The notes under the pieces are model-generated. The model was not told the origin of the DNA. It saw only the letters and a program-made list of their open reading frames with translations, and did no database searches. From the NCBI RefSeq assembly GCF_001954195.1, contig NZ_MBES01000070.1, positions 62,001 to 126,000 on the forward strand: a stretch of 64,000 nt of DNA. Reading direction: 5' to 3'. The translations under genes were made by a program, and so were the position numbers. Below are positions 36,188-44,807 of the stretch, in pieces. The DNA is from Mycobacterium sp. IS-1264 (GTDB lineage Bacteria > Actinomycetota > Actinomycetes > Mycobacteriales > Mycobacteriaceae). Within the stretch, counting starts at the first letter, position 1; every line of letters starts with the position of its first letter.

Positions 36188-37428
36188 AGATCCTCATGGT
36201 GTCGTGGGAATACCCGCCGGTGGTGATCGGCGGGCTCGGCCGGCACGTGCATCACCTGTCCACCGCGCTGGCCGCGGCCGGTCACGACGTCGTCGTGCTG
36301 TCGCGGCGTCCGTCGGGCACCGATCCCAGCACGCATCCGCCCTCCGACGAATTCAGCGAGGGCGTCCGGGTGATCGCGGCCGCGCAGGACCCGCACGAAT
36401 TCAGCTTCGGTGCCGACATGATGGCCTGGACCCTGGCGATGGGTCACGCGATGATCCGCGCCGGTCTGCGGTTGAAGAAATACGGCAGCGACCGGCCGTG
36501 GCGTCCCGACGTGGTGCATGCCCACGACTGGCTGGTCGCCCATCCGGCCATCGCACTCGCCGAATACTACGACGTGCCAATCGTTTCCACGATCCACGCG
36601 ACGGAGGCCGGGCGGCATTCGGGCTGGGTTTCCGGGGCGATCAGCCGTCAGGTGCACGCGGTCGAGTCGTGGCTGGTGCGTGAATCCGATTCGCTGATCA
36701 CGTGTTCGGCGTCGATGACCGACGAGATCACCGAACTGTTCGGTCCAGGCCTGGCCGAGACCACGGTGATCCCCAACGGCATCGACGCGGCGCGCTGGCC
36801 GTTCGCGCCCCGCCGTCCCCGCAGCGGGCCGGCCGAGCTGCTCTACGTCGGGCGGCTGGAGTACGAGAAGGGCGTGCACGACGTGATCGCCGCGCTGCCG
36901 CGGATCAGGCGCACGCATCCGGGCACCACGCTGACCGTCGCCGGCGAGGGCACCAAGCAGGACTGGCTCGTCGAGCAGGCCCGTAAACACCGGGTGCTCA
37001 AGGCAACTCGGTTCGTCGGGCATTGCGATCACAATGAGCTGCTGGCGTTGCTGCATCGGGCCGACGCCGCCGTGCTGCCCAGCCATTACGAGCCGTTCGG
37101 GCTCGCCGCTCTGGAAGCCGCCGCGGCCGGCACCCCGCTCGTGACGTCGAACATCGGCGGCCTGGGCGAAGCGGTGATCAACGGCAAGACCGGGGTGTCC
37201 TGTCCGCCGCGCGACGTGGCCGGGCTGACCGCCGCGGTGCGCACGGTGCTCGACGACCCGCGCGCCGCGCAGCGACGCGCCGACGCCGCCCGCGAGCGTC
37301 TCACCTCCGACTTCGACTGGCACACCGTGGCCATCCAAACCGCCCAGGTGTATCTGGCCGCCAAACGCCGTGAACGGCAACCACAACCGCGGCTGCCCAT
37401 CGTCGAGCACGCCCTGCCGGACCGGTAG
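36184..37428 (+). CDS. GT4 alpha-1,4-glucosyltransferase (Rv3032-like)
   Basis: 414-residue GT-B retaining glycosyltransferase. N-terminal domain VSWEYPPVVIGGLGRHVHHL (glycogen-synthase-like Gly loop), nucleotide-sugar site RLEYEKGVHDVI and EX7E motif in HYEPFGLAALEAAAAGTP. The M. tuberculosis orthologue elongates methylglucose lipopolysaccharide and contributes to glycogen and capsular glucan. Last gene of the methyltransferase-GH57-GT4 unit. Confidence 0.93.
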   Translation: MKILMVSWEYPPVVIGGLGRHVHHLSTALAAAGHDVVVLSRRPSGTDPSTHPPSDEFSEGVRVIAAAQDPHEFSFGADMMAWTLAMGHAMIRAGLRLKKYGSDRPWRPDVVHAHDWLVAHPAIALAEYYDVPIVSTIHATEAGRHSGWVSGAISRQVHAVESWLVRESDSLITCSASMTDEITELFGPGLAETTVIPNGIDAARWPFAPRRPRSGPAELLYVGRLEYEKGVHDVIAALPRIRRTHPGTTLTVAGEGTKQDWLVEQARKHRVLKATRFVGHCDHNELLALLHRADAAVLPSHYEPFGLAALEAAAAGTPLVTSNIGGLGEAVINGKTGVSCPPRDVAGLTAAVRTVLDDPRAAQRRADAARERLTSDFDWHTVAIQTAQVYLAAKRRERQPQPRLPIVEHALPDR

Positions 37429-37519
37429 GCATACCCGCGTCGCGATTGGGTAGCTCTGCACCAACGCCAAACCTGTTGAGCAGCAAGCGGAGTTGGCCCG
37501 TCATGAACCGGAGCACAGT

Positions 37520-38005
37520 ATGAACAGCTCGACACTGGCCGCGACAACGCTGGCCGTCGGCGCGGCAGCCGGCACCGGAAGCATCGCCAGCCCACGACGT
37601 GTCCCTACCTGGTATGCACGGCTTCGCAAACCGCGATACCAGCCAGCCGGAGTCGTCTTTCCCGTCGTCTGGACCGCCCTCTACGCCGACATCGCCGCCA
37701 CGTCGGCGGCGGCTATCGATGAGTTGCGCCAAGCAGCACAGCACGACAAGGCGCGTCGCTATGCCGCCGCGTTCGGAGCCAACCTGCTCCTCAACGCCGG
37801 GTGGAGTTGGCTTTTCTTCCGGTATCACAAGCTCGGCGCGTCCGCCCTCGGTGCAGCCGTCCTGGCGGCCAGCAGCGCGGACCTGATCCGCCGGACGGCG
37901 CAGGCCAAACCGAAGGCGGGACTGGCACTTTCGCCTTATGGATTGTGGTGTGCCTTCGCCACCGTTCTGTCCACCCATATCTGGCGGCTCAACCGCCCTA
38001 CTTAA
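37520..38005 (+). CDS. TspO/MBR-family membrane protein
   Basis: 161 residues from ATG at 37520, chosen over 37493 because GGAG lies 8 bases upstream. Five predicted transmembrane segments and family signatures: SPRRVPTWYARLRKPRYQP, FPVVWTALY, NLLLNAGWSWLFF and the final tryptophan region WCAFATVLSTHIWRLN. TspO proteins bind porphyrins and sterol-like ligands and affect stress responses. Its place 91 bp after the glucosyltransferase and before a lipoprotein is not one I remember from H37Rv, where a small unrelated gene (Rv3032A) is annotated. Confidence 0.88.
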   Translation: MNSSTLAATTLAVGAAAGTGSIASPRRVPTWYARLRKPRYQPAGVVFPVVWTALYADIAATSAAAIDELRQAAQHDKARRYAAAFGANLLLNAGWSWLFFRYHKLGASALGAAVLAASSADLIRRTAQAKPKAGLALSPYGLWCAFATVLSTHIWRLNRPT

Positions 38006-38012
38006 ACCGCCC

Positions 38013-38615
38013 TCAGCCGGGCAGCTTGTTCTTGACGGCGCCGTCCTGCTGCTGGGCGACCGTAAGAGCGTAGTCGGTGGGCACGTCGTTGCCGGGCGCG
38101 CCGTCGAATTCCAGCGTGACGAACGCCTTGCCCTCGGTGAACAGCAGCACGGTCACCTCTTTGGACCTATCCGGCGACGTGCCGGCAACCATCGTGCCCC
38201 CGTCGCCCACCGAAATCGGCTGCGGGTTACCGCCGGTCACCGTGTTGCCCAGTGACGCGACCGACCCGTTCATCGCGTTGGCCGCGGCGCCGGCGTCGGT
38301 CAGGATCAGGACGGTGTCGCCGATTCGGGTGCTGTCATCCTGGTTTTTGAACACCACCGCCGCGCCGGGCATCGCGTTGGGGTTTTGGACGGGCGGCTCC
38401 GCCGGGGTGAAGACGTTGGGCGGTGTCGTGCTGACGTCGCTGCCCTGGATCAGCAGCGTGGTGTAGTCGGTCGAAGCGGCCGGAATCGACACCACGGATG
38501 TCGACGTCGAGGGTGTCGACGCCATCGTGGACGTGCCGCTGCAGGCGGTAACCACGATGCCGGCCAACACCGTGGCCCCCGCGGCGCTCGCAACCGCGAT
38601 CACCCGGCTCGTCAT
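38013..38615 (-). CDS. Putative lipoprotein, unknown family
   Basis: 200 residues from ATG at 38615. Signal peptide RVIAVASAAGATVLAGIVV followed by lipobox VTAC, then a Ser/Thr-rich linker (STMASTPSTSTS) and a globular domain of ~150 residues (LLIQGSDVSTTPP, SLGNTVTGG, LLFTEGKAFVTLEFDG). I do not recognise a specific family; it resembles the mycobacterial LpqN/sensor-type lipoproteins in general layout. It converges on tspO (7 bp gap) and diverges from the DUF4333 gene. Frame is open to 38753 but without signal-peptide sense. Confidence 0.75.
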   Translation of the reverse strand: MTSRVIAVASAAGATVLAGIVVTACSGTSTMASTPSTSTSVVSIPAASTDYTTLLIQGSDVSTTPPNVFTPAEPPVQNPNAMPGAAVVFKNQDDSTRIGDTVLILTDAGAAANAMNGSVASLGNTVTGGNPQPISVGDGGTMVAGTSPDRSKEVTVLLFTEGKAFVTLEFDGAPGNDVPTDYALTVAQQQDGAVKNKLPG

Positions 38616-38636
38616 TCGCGGCACCCCCTCCGCTGT

Positions 38637-38655
38637 GTTACCTCGGTACCGTAAC
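38637..38655. promoter_or_regulatory. Imperfect palindrome in lipoprotein/DUF4333 intergenic region
   Basis: GTTAC-N9-GTAAC with inner GGTACC, 22 bp before the lipoprotein start in a 189 bp divergent promoter region. A possible operator; no adjacent regulator supports it. The rest of the region shows no other gene. Confidence 0.3.
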
Positions 38656-38804
38656 CAACCGCCGCACGGTTTCACCAGCAAAGCCGCCGGTGCGAGATCG
38701 CCGTTCGGCGGATGTTTACGCAATCCGCCCACCCCAAGATGTCTGGCATGCAATTATCAGCCGATTCACAGTTGCCCGCAGTTGCACAGCCCACGGGAGG
38801 CGTT

Positions 38805-39347
38805 ATGGCTCAGTCGATCGTTCGGACGTTGCTGGTTTCCGGAGCAGCAGCGGGCCTGATGGCCGGCGTCGCCGCGTGTTCGTGTTCGGTGTCGTCATCG
38901 CACTCCGTCAGCAAAAGCGATGTCGCCGGCCAGATCACCTCGAAGATGACGGACCCCGCGGGCAACAAGCCGGAGTCGGTGAACTGCCCCAGCGACCTGG
39001 ACGCGAAGGTCGGGGCGCAGCTGAACTGCGAGATGAAGGCGGGCGGGCAGACCTACAACGTCAATGTCACCGTCACCAGCGTCAACGGCAGCGACGTCAA
39101 GTTCGACATGGTCGAGACGGTCGACAAAAACCAGGTCGCCAAGACGATCAGCGAGAAACTCACCCCGCAGATTGGAACCAAACCCGATTCGGTGACGTGC
39201 CCCGACAACCTCAAGGGTGTCGAGGGCGCGACGCTGCGCTGCCAGCTGACCACGAGTGGGAAGAACTACGGGGTGAACGTGACCGTCACCGGCGTCGACG
39301 GCGGCACCGTCAACTACCGCTTCGAGGTCGACGACCAGCCCTCGTAG
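38805..39347 (+). CDS. DUF4333 double-domain secreted protein (Rv3033-like)
   Basis: 180 residues from ATG at 38805 with GGGAGG upstream. Signal peptide ending in AGVAACSCS (possible lipidation at Cys), then two tandem DUF4333 repeats: ~35-105 and ~108-178. Each has a Cys-Pro pair (VNCPSDL, VTCPDNL) and a later Cys (LNCEMKAGG, LRCQLTTSG) that probably form one disulfide per repeat, followed by YNVNVTVT/YGVNVTVT strands. Extracellular; function unknown. Confidence 0.88.
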   Translation: MAQSIVRTLLVSGAAAGLMAGVAACSCSVSSSHSVSKSDVAGQITSKMTDPAGNKPESVNCPSDLDAKVGAQLNCEMKAGGQTYNVNVTVTSVNGSDVKFDMVETVDKNQVAKTISEKLTPQIGTKPDSVTCPDNLKGVEGATLRCQLTTSGKNYGVNVTVTGVDGGTVNYRFEVDDQPS

Positions 39348-39360
39348 TACTCCAAATCGC

Positions 39361-40098
39361 TTAGCGGGCAGCCTTTTTGCGCTCGATATCGGCCAGCGCG
39401 GCCGCCAGTTCCGCGCGCTGCGCGGCCGAACTCTCCCAGGACAGCTGCCGGTTTTTGACCACCTTGGCCGGTGCGCCGACCGCGATCGAGTAGTCGGGCA
39501 CCACGCCGCGAACCACCGCGTGCGATCCCAGCACGCAGCCGCGTCCGATGGTGGTGCCCCGTAACACGGTCACCTTCACTCCGACCCAGGTGTCCGGCCC
39601 GATCCGGACCGGGGACTTGACGATGCCCTGGTCCTTGATCGGGAGGTTGATGTCGTCCATGCGATGGTCGAAATCACAGATGTAGCACCAGTCGGCCATC
39701 AGCGCCGAATCCCCGAGCTCGATGTCGAGATAGCAATTGATGACGTTGTCGCGGCCCAGCACCACCTTGTCGCCGAAGCGCAGCGAGCCCTCGTGCGCGC
39801 GGATCGTGTTCTTGTCGCCGATGTGCACCCAGCGACCGATCTCCAGCTGCGCCAGCTCGGGCGTGCAATGGATCTCGACGTCCTTGCCGAGAAACACCAT
39901 GCCGCGGGTGATGATGTGCGGGTTGGCCAGCTTGAACTTCAGCAGCCGCCAGTAGCGCACCAGGTACCACGGGGTGTAGGCGCGGTTGGCCAGCACCCAC
40001 TTCAGCGAGGCCAGCGTGAAGAACTTGGCCTGGCGTGGGTCGCGCAACATCGATCCACGCCAACGGCGATGGAGCGGAGCACCCCACATGGTCGTCAT
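39361..40098 (-). CDS. Hexapeptide-repeat acyltransferase (Rv3034c-like)
   Basis: 245 residues from ATG at 40098 (GTG at 40125 is possible; neither has a clear ribosome site). Left-handed beta-helix transferase: repeats such as IHCTPELAQLEIGRWVHIGD and VRIGPDTWVGVKVTVLRG, catalytic-type His in CDFDHRMDD, closing AVGAPAKVVKNR. In the methylglucose lipopolysaccharide locus it is a candidate for acetylating or acylating the glucan. Divergent from the PQQ-like lipoprotein gene. Confidence 0.87.
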   Translation of the reverse strand: MTTMWGAPLHRRWRGSMLRDPRQAKFFTLASLKWVLANRAYTPWYLVRYWRLLKFKLANPHIITRGMVFLGKDVEIHCTPELAQLEIGRWVHIGDKNTIRAHEGSLRFGDKVVLGRDNVINCYLDIELGDSALMADWCYICDFDHRMDDINLPIKDQGIVKSPVRIGPDTWVGVKVTVLRGTTIGRGCVLGSHAVVRGVVPDYSIAVGAPAKVVKNRQLSWESSAAQRAELAAALADIERKKAAR

Positions 40099-40199
40099 GG
40101 CCGGAGAGCTTATCCGAGCCGCCACGGGTTACCCTCACCTGTACTCGATCGCTGCTCTGGAAACGAACCAACGGCCGCGGAAGGATTTGGGAAATCGAG

Positions 40200-41516
40200 G
40201 TGCTTGCCCGACAACTCGGTCTTCGGCGTTGGTCATTCGTGGGGGCGGTCGCCGCGCTGATCGTGGGGCTCGGCGGTTGCGCCAACACCGACTCGTGGGT
40301 GCAAGCCTCGGCATCGCAAGGCTGGCCCGCGCAATACGCCGACGCGACCAACAGCAGCTACACCCCCACCAGCGGGGCCACCAAACTGTCGCTGCAGTGG
40401 ACGCGGTCCGTCAAGGGCAGCCTGGCCGCCGGGCCCGCACTGAGCGCACGCGGCTATCTCGCCCTCAACGCGCAGACCCCGGGCGGATGTTCGCTCATGG
40501 AGTGGGAGAACGACGACAACGGCCGGCAACGCTGGTGCGTCCGGATGGTCCAGGGTGGCGGCTTCGCCGGTCCGCTGTTCGACGGCTTCGACAATCTCTA
40601 CGTCGGGCAGCCCGGCGCCTTCCTCTCCTTTCCGGTGACGCAGTGGACTCGGTGGCGCCAGCCGGTGATCGGAATGCCCACCACGCCAAGGTTTTTGGGT
40701 GATGGTCAACTGTTGGTCATCACGCATCTGGGTCAGGTCCTGACGTTCGACGCCCACCGCGGCATGGTGGTGGGCAGTGCGCTGGATCTGGTCGACGGCG
40801 TCGACCCGACCGATGCGACGCGCGGGCTGGCCGATTGCGCGCCGGCGCGCCAAGGCTGTCCGGTCGCCGCGGCCCCCGCCTTCTCGCAGGCCGGCCAGAT
40901 GGCGGTGATCGGCGTCTGGCAGCCGGGCGCGGTGGCCGCGGAACTCGTCGGGCTGAAATACCATCCGGGCCAGACGCCGCTGCTCACGCGCGAGTGGAGC
41001 AGCGACGCGGTCGGCGCCGGCGTGATCGCCAGCCCGGTGCTTTCCGCCGACGGATCGACCGTCTACGTCAATGGCCGCGACCAACGGCTGTGGGCGCTGC
41101 ACGCCGCCGATGGGAAGGTGAAATGGTCTGTGCCGCTTGGTTTTCTGGCGCAGACGCCGCCCTCGGTGACCCCGCAGGGTTTGATCGTGGCCGGCGGCGG
41201 ACCCGACACCCGGCTCGCGGCCTTCAAGGATGCCGGCGATCACGCCGATCAGGCTTGGCGGCGCGACGACGTCGGCCCGCTGTCGTCGTCGAGCCTGGCC
41301 GGCGGCGGCGTTGGCTACACGGTCGTCGGCGCCCCGCCCGGCCAGGGCGCGCCCGGCATGTCGCTGCTGGCCTTCGATCCGGGCAACGGCCACACCCTGG
41401 GCAGCTATCCGCTGCCCGCGGCCACCGGGTATCCCGTCGGGGTGTCGGTCGGGGTGGATCGCAGGGTGGTGGCGTGCACCAGCGACGGCCAGGTCTACGG
41501 ATTCGGGCCGGCATGA
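40200..41516 (+). CDS. PQQ-like beta-propeller lipoprotein (Rv3035-like)
   Basis: 438 residues from GTG at 40200. Signal peptide WSFVGAVAALIVGLGGC with lipobox LGGC, then a propeller of PQQ/WD-like blades (SLQWTRSVKG, GRDQRLWALHAADGKVKW, TSDGQVYGFG) with no enzyme active site that I can identify. Surface lipoprotein next to the MGLP-type genes. ATGA overlap with the following small membrane protein suggests a two-gene unit. Confidence 0.85.
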   Translation: MLARQLGLRRWSFVGAVAALIVGLGGCANTDSWVQASASQGWPAQYADATNSSYTPTSGATKLSLQWTRSVKGSLAAGPALSARGYLALNAQTPGGCSLMEWENDDNGRQRWCVRMVQGGGFAGPLFDGFDNLYVGQPGAFLSFPVTQWTRWRQPVIGMPTTPRFLGDGQLLVITHLGQVLTFDAHRGMVVGSALDLVDGVDPTDATRGLADCAPARQGCPVAAAPAFSQAGQMAVIGVWQPGAVAAELVGLKYHPGQTPLLTREWSSDAVGAGVIASPVLSADGSTVYVNGRDQRLWALHAADGKVKWSVPLGFLAQTPPSVTPQGLIVAGGGPDTRLAAFKDAGDHADQAWRRDDVGPLSSSSLAGGGVGYTVVGAPPGQGAPGMSLLAFDPGNGHTLGSYPLPAATGYPVGVSVGVDRRVVACTSDGQVYGFGPA

Positions 41517-41860
41517 GCGCCGATCGACGCGGCCGGCCCGCGGACCTCGCCGCGACGCTTGTCCTGCTGATCGTGCATGGGGCGCTGTTCGGGGTGACGA
41601 TCGTGCTGCTCGGCCTGTTCGTCATGGTTACCGACCCGTGCGGTTCCGTGAAATGCGGCGACCCGGCCTGGATTGACCGCGCCACGACGTTGGGGATCTG
41701 GGGCGGCGCCGCGGTCTTGGTCGCCGACTTCGTGGTCGCCGTATACCTCCTGGTGCGCCAGCGGCGGGCGTTCTTCGTCCCGATCATCGGCTGCGTGGCC
41801 CAGGTGGCGCTGGGCATCGGTGCCGCGGCCATGGAGTGGCTGGCCGGCCCGGTGCACTGA
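41513..41860 (+). CDS. Small integral membrane protein, unknown function
   Basis: 115 residues with three hydrophobic segments (~13-38, ~60-80, ~88-108) and one extracytoplasmic Cys pair (DPCGSVKCGD) between the first two. No family recognised. Translationally coupled (ATGA) to the upstream propeller lipoprotein, so probably a membrane partner of it. Converges on the secreted protein gene with a 10 bp gap. Confidence 0.75.
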   Translation: MSADRRGRPADLAATLVLLIVHGALFGVTIVLLGLFVMVTDPCGSVKCGDPAWIDRATTLGIWGGAAVLVADFVVAVYLLVRQRRAFFVPIIGCVAQVALGIGAAAMEWLAGPVH

Positions 41861-41870
41861 CCAGGCGGCT

Positions 41871-42551
41871 CTAGACGGCCAGGGGCGGGATCGCGCTGCG
41901 CGGCACCTGGGCCTGGGCGGGACCGGCGACCGCCGGCAGCATCTCACCGGGGGCGAAGTAGAAGATCAGCTGGTCGTCGGTGATGGCGAAGTTCTGGTAG
42001 TGCGACGGGTCGTGGCCCGTCGAGGGCAGGATGGCGGCACCGAACGCGCTCTGATTCTCCAGGTCGCGCTGCACCAGCGGGAAGATGCTGTCCAGCGGCG
42101 TCGTGCCGGGCGCGAACAGGTTGTCGAAGGTGATGGGCTGCTTGGTCGCCAGGTTGTAGTTGAACGCCTTGTACCAACTGGACGGATGCGATCCGCCCAG
42201 GTCCTGGAAGAACTTCAGCACCACGCTGCGGGTGCGGGGCGGCTGACCGGAGGTGCGTTGGTCGGCGCTGGTCTCCATTTGGTAGGGCTGGTCGCGCCCG
42301 CCGGACGTCTGGGCGACGTTGAGGAAGCCGTCGCGGTTTTGGGCGATGTAGTCGGTCAGCGCCTGTTCGTCGGGGTAGTCGGCGGGAAACGTCATGGTGA
42401 TGGCGTAGGTGGACCCCGTGGTGTGCACGTGGCACAGCTGGGTGTCGTCGACGGTGCCCCCCATCCCGGCACACGTCGCCGGCGCGGCGGCGGCCGGCCA
42501 GCCCAGCAGGGCCACGGCGGCCAGCACGGTGCTCACTATCAGGTAGCGCAT
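41871..42551 (-). CDS. Secreted Mpt64/DUF3298-like protein (Rv3036c, TB22.2-like)
   Basis: 226 residues with a cleavable signal peptide (MRYLIVSTVLAAVALLGW...AAA-AP). The mature part begins with a Cys pair (ATCAGMGG, QLCHVH) and contains the Mpt64-like/DUF3298 fold (YDPDEQAL-type helix, SWYKAFNYNLATKQPITFDNLF, FAITDDQLIFYF). The M. tuberculosis orthologue is a secreted antigen reported to have esterase activity; no classical Ser-hydrolase motif is visible here. Confidence 0.85.
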   Translation of the reverse strand: MRYLIVSTVLAAVALLGWPAAAAPATCAGMGGTVDDTQLCHVHTTGSTYAITMTFPADYPDEQALTDYIAQNRDGFLNVAQTSGGRDQPYQMETSADQRTSGQPPRTRSVVLKFFQDLGGSHPSSWYKAFNYNLATKQPITFDNLFAPGTTPLDSIFPLVQRDLENQSAFGAAILPSTGHDPSHYQNFAITDDQLIFYFAPGEMLPAVAGPAQAQVPRSAIPPLAV

Positions 42552-42626
42552 TGTTCGAATTCGTCCCTCGCAAAATCACGCAGGCGGGGCGCCTGGAAGA
42601 TCGATGGCAGCCAGCCTACCTGGGCA

Positions 42627-43826
42627 CTATCGAGAGGCACGGCACACGAAGGCCGTCGCATGACTCGCGGGTCCGGAGCCGACCCGGGTGACGATCACCG
42701 ACAGGGAACCCCTGCCGCGCAGCCGCAGCCGGCGCCGCAGCCCGTCGGGGTCGACGCGCACGCCCCGGACCAGGATCTCCAGCGCCCCGCAGTCCCGCGC
42801 GGACAGCGCCTGCCGGAGCCGACGCTCGTCGAACGCAAGCTGCTCGAGCACCTCGAAGCCGCGGACCGCCGGGGGCAGCTCGGCACCGGACAGGTAGGCG
42901 ATATCGGGATCGAGTTGCCACAGCCCGTGCCGCGCGCCGTAGTGGCGCACCAGCCCGGCCCGTACGACGGCGCCGTCGGGGTCGACGATCCATCGGCCGG
43001 CGGGCCGCGTCGGGCAGTCGGCGGGCTCGGCGTCGGTGATCTGCTCGCCAATATCCAGGACGCTCGCTCGACGACGCACCCCCGGCGCGGTCAGCCCGGC
43101 CGACCACAGACACGCTTCCCGAACCGAACCGCCATACGACGTCACCTCGATTTCGGCGTCGAATCCGGCGCGCCGCAGGTACTCGAAATCTATTCCGGGA
43201 CTGCACTTTACGACGAGATCGCGACCGCGATAGGCGTCGAGCAACTGCGCCAGGCCCGGTTGATAGTCGGCCGGGCGCCAACGGCGCCGCCCGCCCACCC
43301 GTCGCGCCGGATCGACGAGCGCGACGGCGTCGCGGGTTACCGGACGCAGCGCGTCGGCGCGGCACAGGGCAGCGCCGGGTCCCAGGTTGTGGCGCGCCAT
43401 CGCCAGGCGCACGGGGTCGATGTCGCTGCCCACCGCGTCGGTGCCGGACGCGCGCAGCGCGGCCACCTCGGTGCCGATCGAACACGTCGCGTCGTGAACC
43501 AGTGCGCTCCCGGCCTTTGCCAGGCGCCCGGCCCGGTGCAGGGCCACCGGCGCCGCGGTCGCCTGCTGCAGGGCCTCGTCGGTGAACAGCCAATCGGACA
43601 CGTCACCGAGCTGGCCGAGCTTGTCCGCCGCACGGCGGCGCAGCAGTGTCGTCTCGACCAGAACCGGCGCCCGGCCGCCGAAGCGGGCGCGCACGGAGGC
43701 GACGTCGGCGATGCGGGTGCGGTCCGTCAGCGGGAGGTCAGCGACGGCGGCGAGCGCCGCGGTGCCCGCTTCCGACCGCAGATATTCGACGTCGTCGGTG
43801 CCGAAGCTCAGGCCGCCGACGCTCAG
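42627..43826 (-). CDS. SAM methyltransferase with THUMP-like domain (Rv3037c-like), probable CTG start
   Basis: About 399 residues. N-terminal region FGTDDVEYLRSEAG and RFGGRAPVLVETTLLRRRAA, Rossmann core DATCSIGTEVAALRASG and ALVDPARRVGGRR, and a C-terminal THUMP-like part (CGALEILVRGVRVDPDGL). This conserved N-terminus has no in-frame ATG, GTG or TTG. The only coupled start is CTG at 43826, which forms CTGA over the stop of the upstream methyltransferase, like the ATGA, GTGA and TTGA overlaps elsewhere in this window. The first conventional start is GTG at 43694, which would remove conserved residues. Target may be RNA. Confidence 0.75.
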   Translation of the reverse strand: MSVGGLSFGTDDVEYLRSEAGTAALAAVADLPLTDRTRIADVASVRARFGGRAPVLVETTLLRRRAADKLGQLGDVSDWLFTDEALQQATAAPVALHRAGRLAKAGSALVHDATCSIGTEVAALRASGTDAVGSDIDPVRLAMARHNLGPGAALCRADALRPVTRDAVALVDPARRVGGRRRWRPADYQPGLAQLLDAYRGRDLVVKCSPGIDFEYLRRAGFDAEIEVTSYGGSVREACLWSAGLTAPGVRRRASVLDIGEQITDAEPADCPTRPAGRWIVDPDGAVVRAGLVRHYGARHGLWQLDPDIAYLSGAELPPAVRGFEVLEQLAFDERRLRQALSARDCGALEILVRGVRVDPDGLRRRLRLRGRGSLSVIVTRVGSGPASHATAFVCRASR

Positions 43827-44797
43827 GACGGTTTGACCCCCGTGATCATCACGTTGTAGAACCAGCCCTTCGGCACCACGTGCCGCATCACGTTGGCGTC
43901 CACCCAGCTGAGCGTCTTCCAGCTGGTGAACGCGAATTTCGCCCAGCCCCAGCCCAGCCGCCCCGGCGGCACCGCGCACTCGAAGGTCCGCAGGGGCCAG
44001 CCCAGCATCGCGGCGGTGAACTCGACGGTCGAGGTCGCGACGTCGACGGCGCCGGCGCTGGTGGCCATCCGCTCCAGGTCCTCCGGCGCGAAGGTGTGCA
44101 GGTCGACGAGCGCCTCGAGCGCCGCCGCGCGCGAGGACTCGTCCAGCTCGGCCTGCGGGCGCCGCCAACCGGTCAGTCCCGGCAACTTGGTGGCGTTGGT
44201 GACGATCCGCCAGGTCAGCGTCGAGAGCGCGCGCGCATAGACCTCGCCGGCATTGCTCGGTTCCCCGGCGAAGACGAACCGCCCGCCCGGGCGCAGCACC
44301 CGGACCACCTCGCGCAGCGACAGCTCGACGTCGGGAATGTGGTGCAGGACGGCGTGCCCGACGACCAGATCGAAGGTGTCGTCGTCGTACGGGATGCCCT
44401 CGGCGTCGGCCACCCGGCCGTCGATGTCGAGTCCCAACGATTGGCCGTTGCGGGTGGCGACCTTGACCATGCCGGGCGAGAGATCGGTGACAGAACCGCG
44501 GCGGGCAACGCCCGACTGGATCAGGTTCAGCAGGAAAAACCCTGTCCCGCAACCCAATTCGAGGGCCCGATCGTAGGGCAGGTCGCGCAGGACCTCCTCG
44601 GGCGCGACGGCGTCGAAACAGTCCCGGGCGTAATCGATGCAGCGCTGGTCATACGAGATCGACCACTTTTCGTCGTACGTCTCGGCTTCCCAGTCGTGAT
44701 AAAGCACCTGGGCGAGCTTGCTGTCATGGCGGGCGGCTTCGACCTGCTCGGCGGTGGCACGCGGGTTGGGGACGGCGTCAGTCGAACTCCTCGTCAT
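43823..44797 (-). CDS. SAM-dependent methyltransferase (Rv3038c-like)
   Basis: 324-residue class I methyltransferase. Motif I ELGCGTGFFLLNL (~85), then VTDLSPGMVKVA, GIPYDDDTFDLVVGHAVLHH and REVVRVLRPGGRFVFAGEP; the C-terminal ~120 residues form a substrate cap. Resembles small-molecule or lipid/sugar methyltransferases. Proposed in the literature as a possible MGLP-locus methyltransferase only by position. Coupled to the next methyltransferase by a 4 bp overlap, 10 bp after echA17. Confidence 0.85.
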   Translation of the reverse strand: MTRSSTDAVPNPRATAEQVEAARHDSKLAQVLYHDWEAETYDEKWSISYDQRCIDYARDCFDAVAPEEVLRDLPYDRALELGCGTGFFLLNLIQSGVARRGSVTDLSPGMVKVATRNGQSLGLDIDGRVADAEGIPYDDDTFDLVVGHAVLHHIPDVELSLREVVRVLRPGGRFVFAGEPSNAGEVYARALSTLTWRIVTNATKLPGLTGWRRPQAELDESSRAAALEALVDLHTFAPEDLERMATSAGAVDVATSTVEFTAAMLGWPLRTFECAVPPGRLGWGWAKFAFTSWKTLSWVDANVMRHVVPKGWFYNVMITGVKPS

Positions 44798-44807
44798 GCA
44801 GGGCAGC

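Noticed and set aside
42627..44552. Extended 641-codon version of the THUMP-like methyltransferase
   Set aside because: The upstream third is an out-of-frame shadow of the neighbouring methyltransferase; conserved sequence begins only near 43826.
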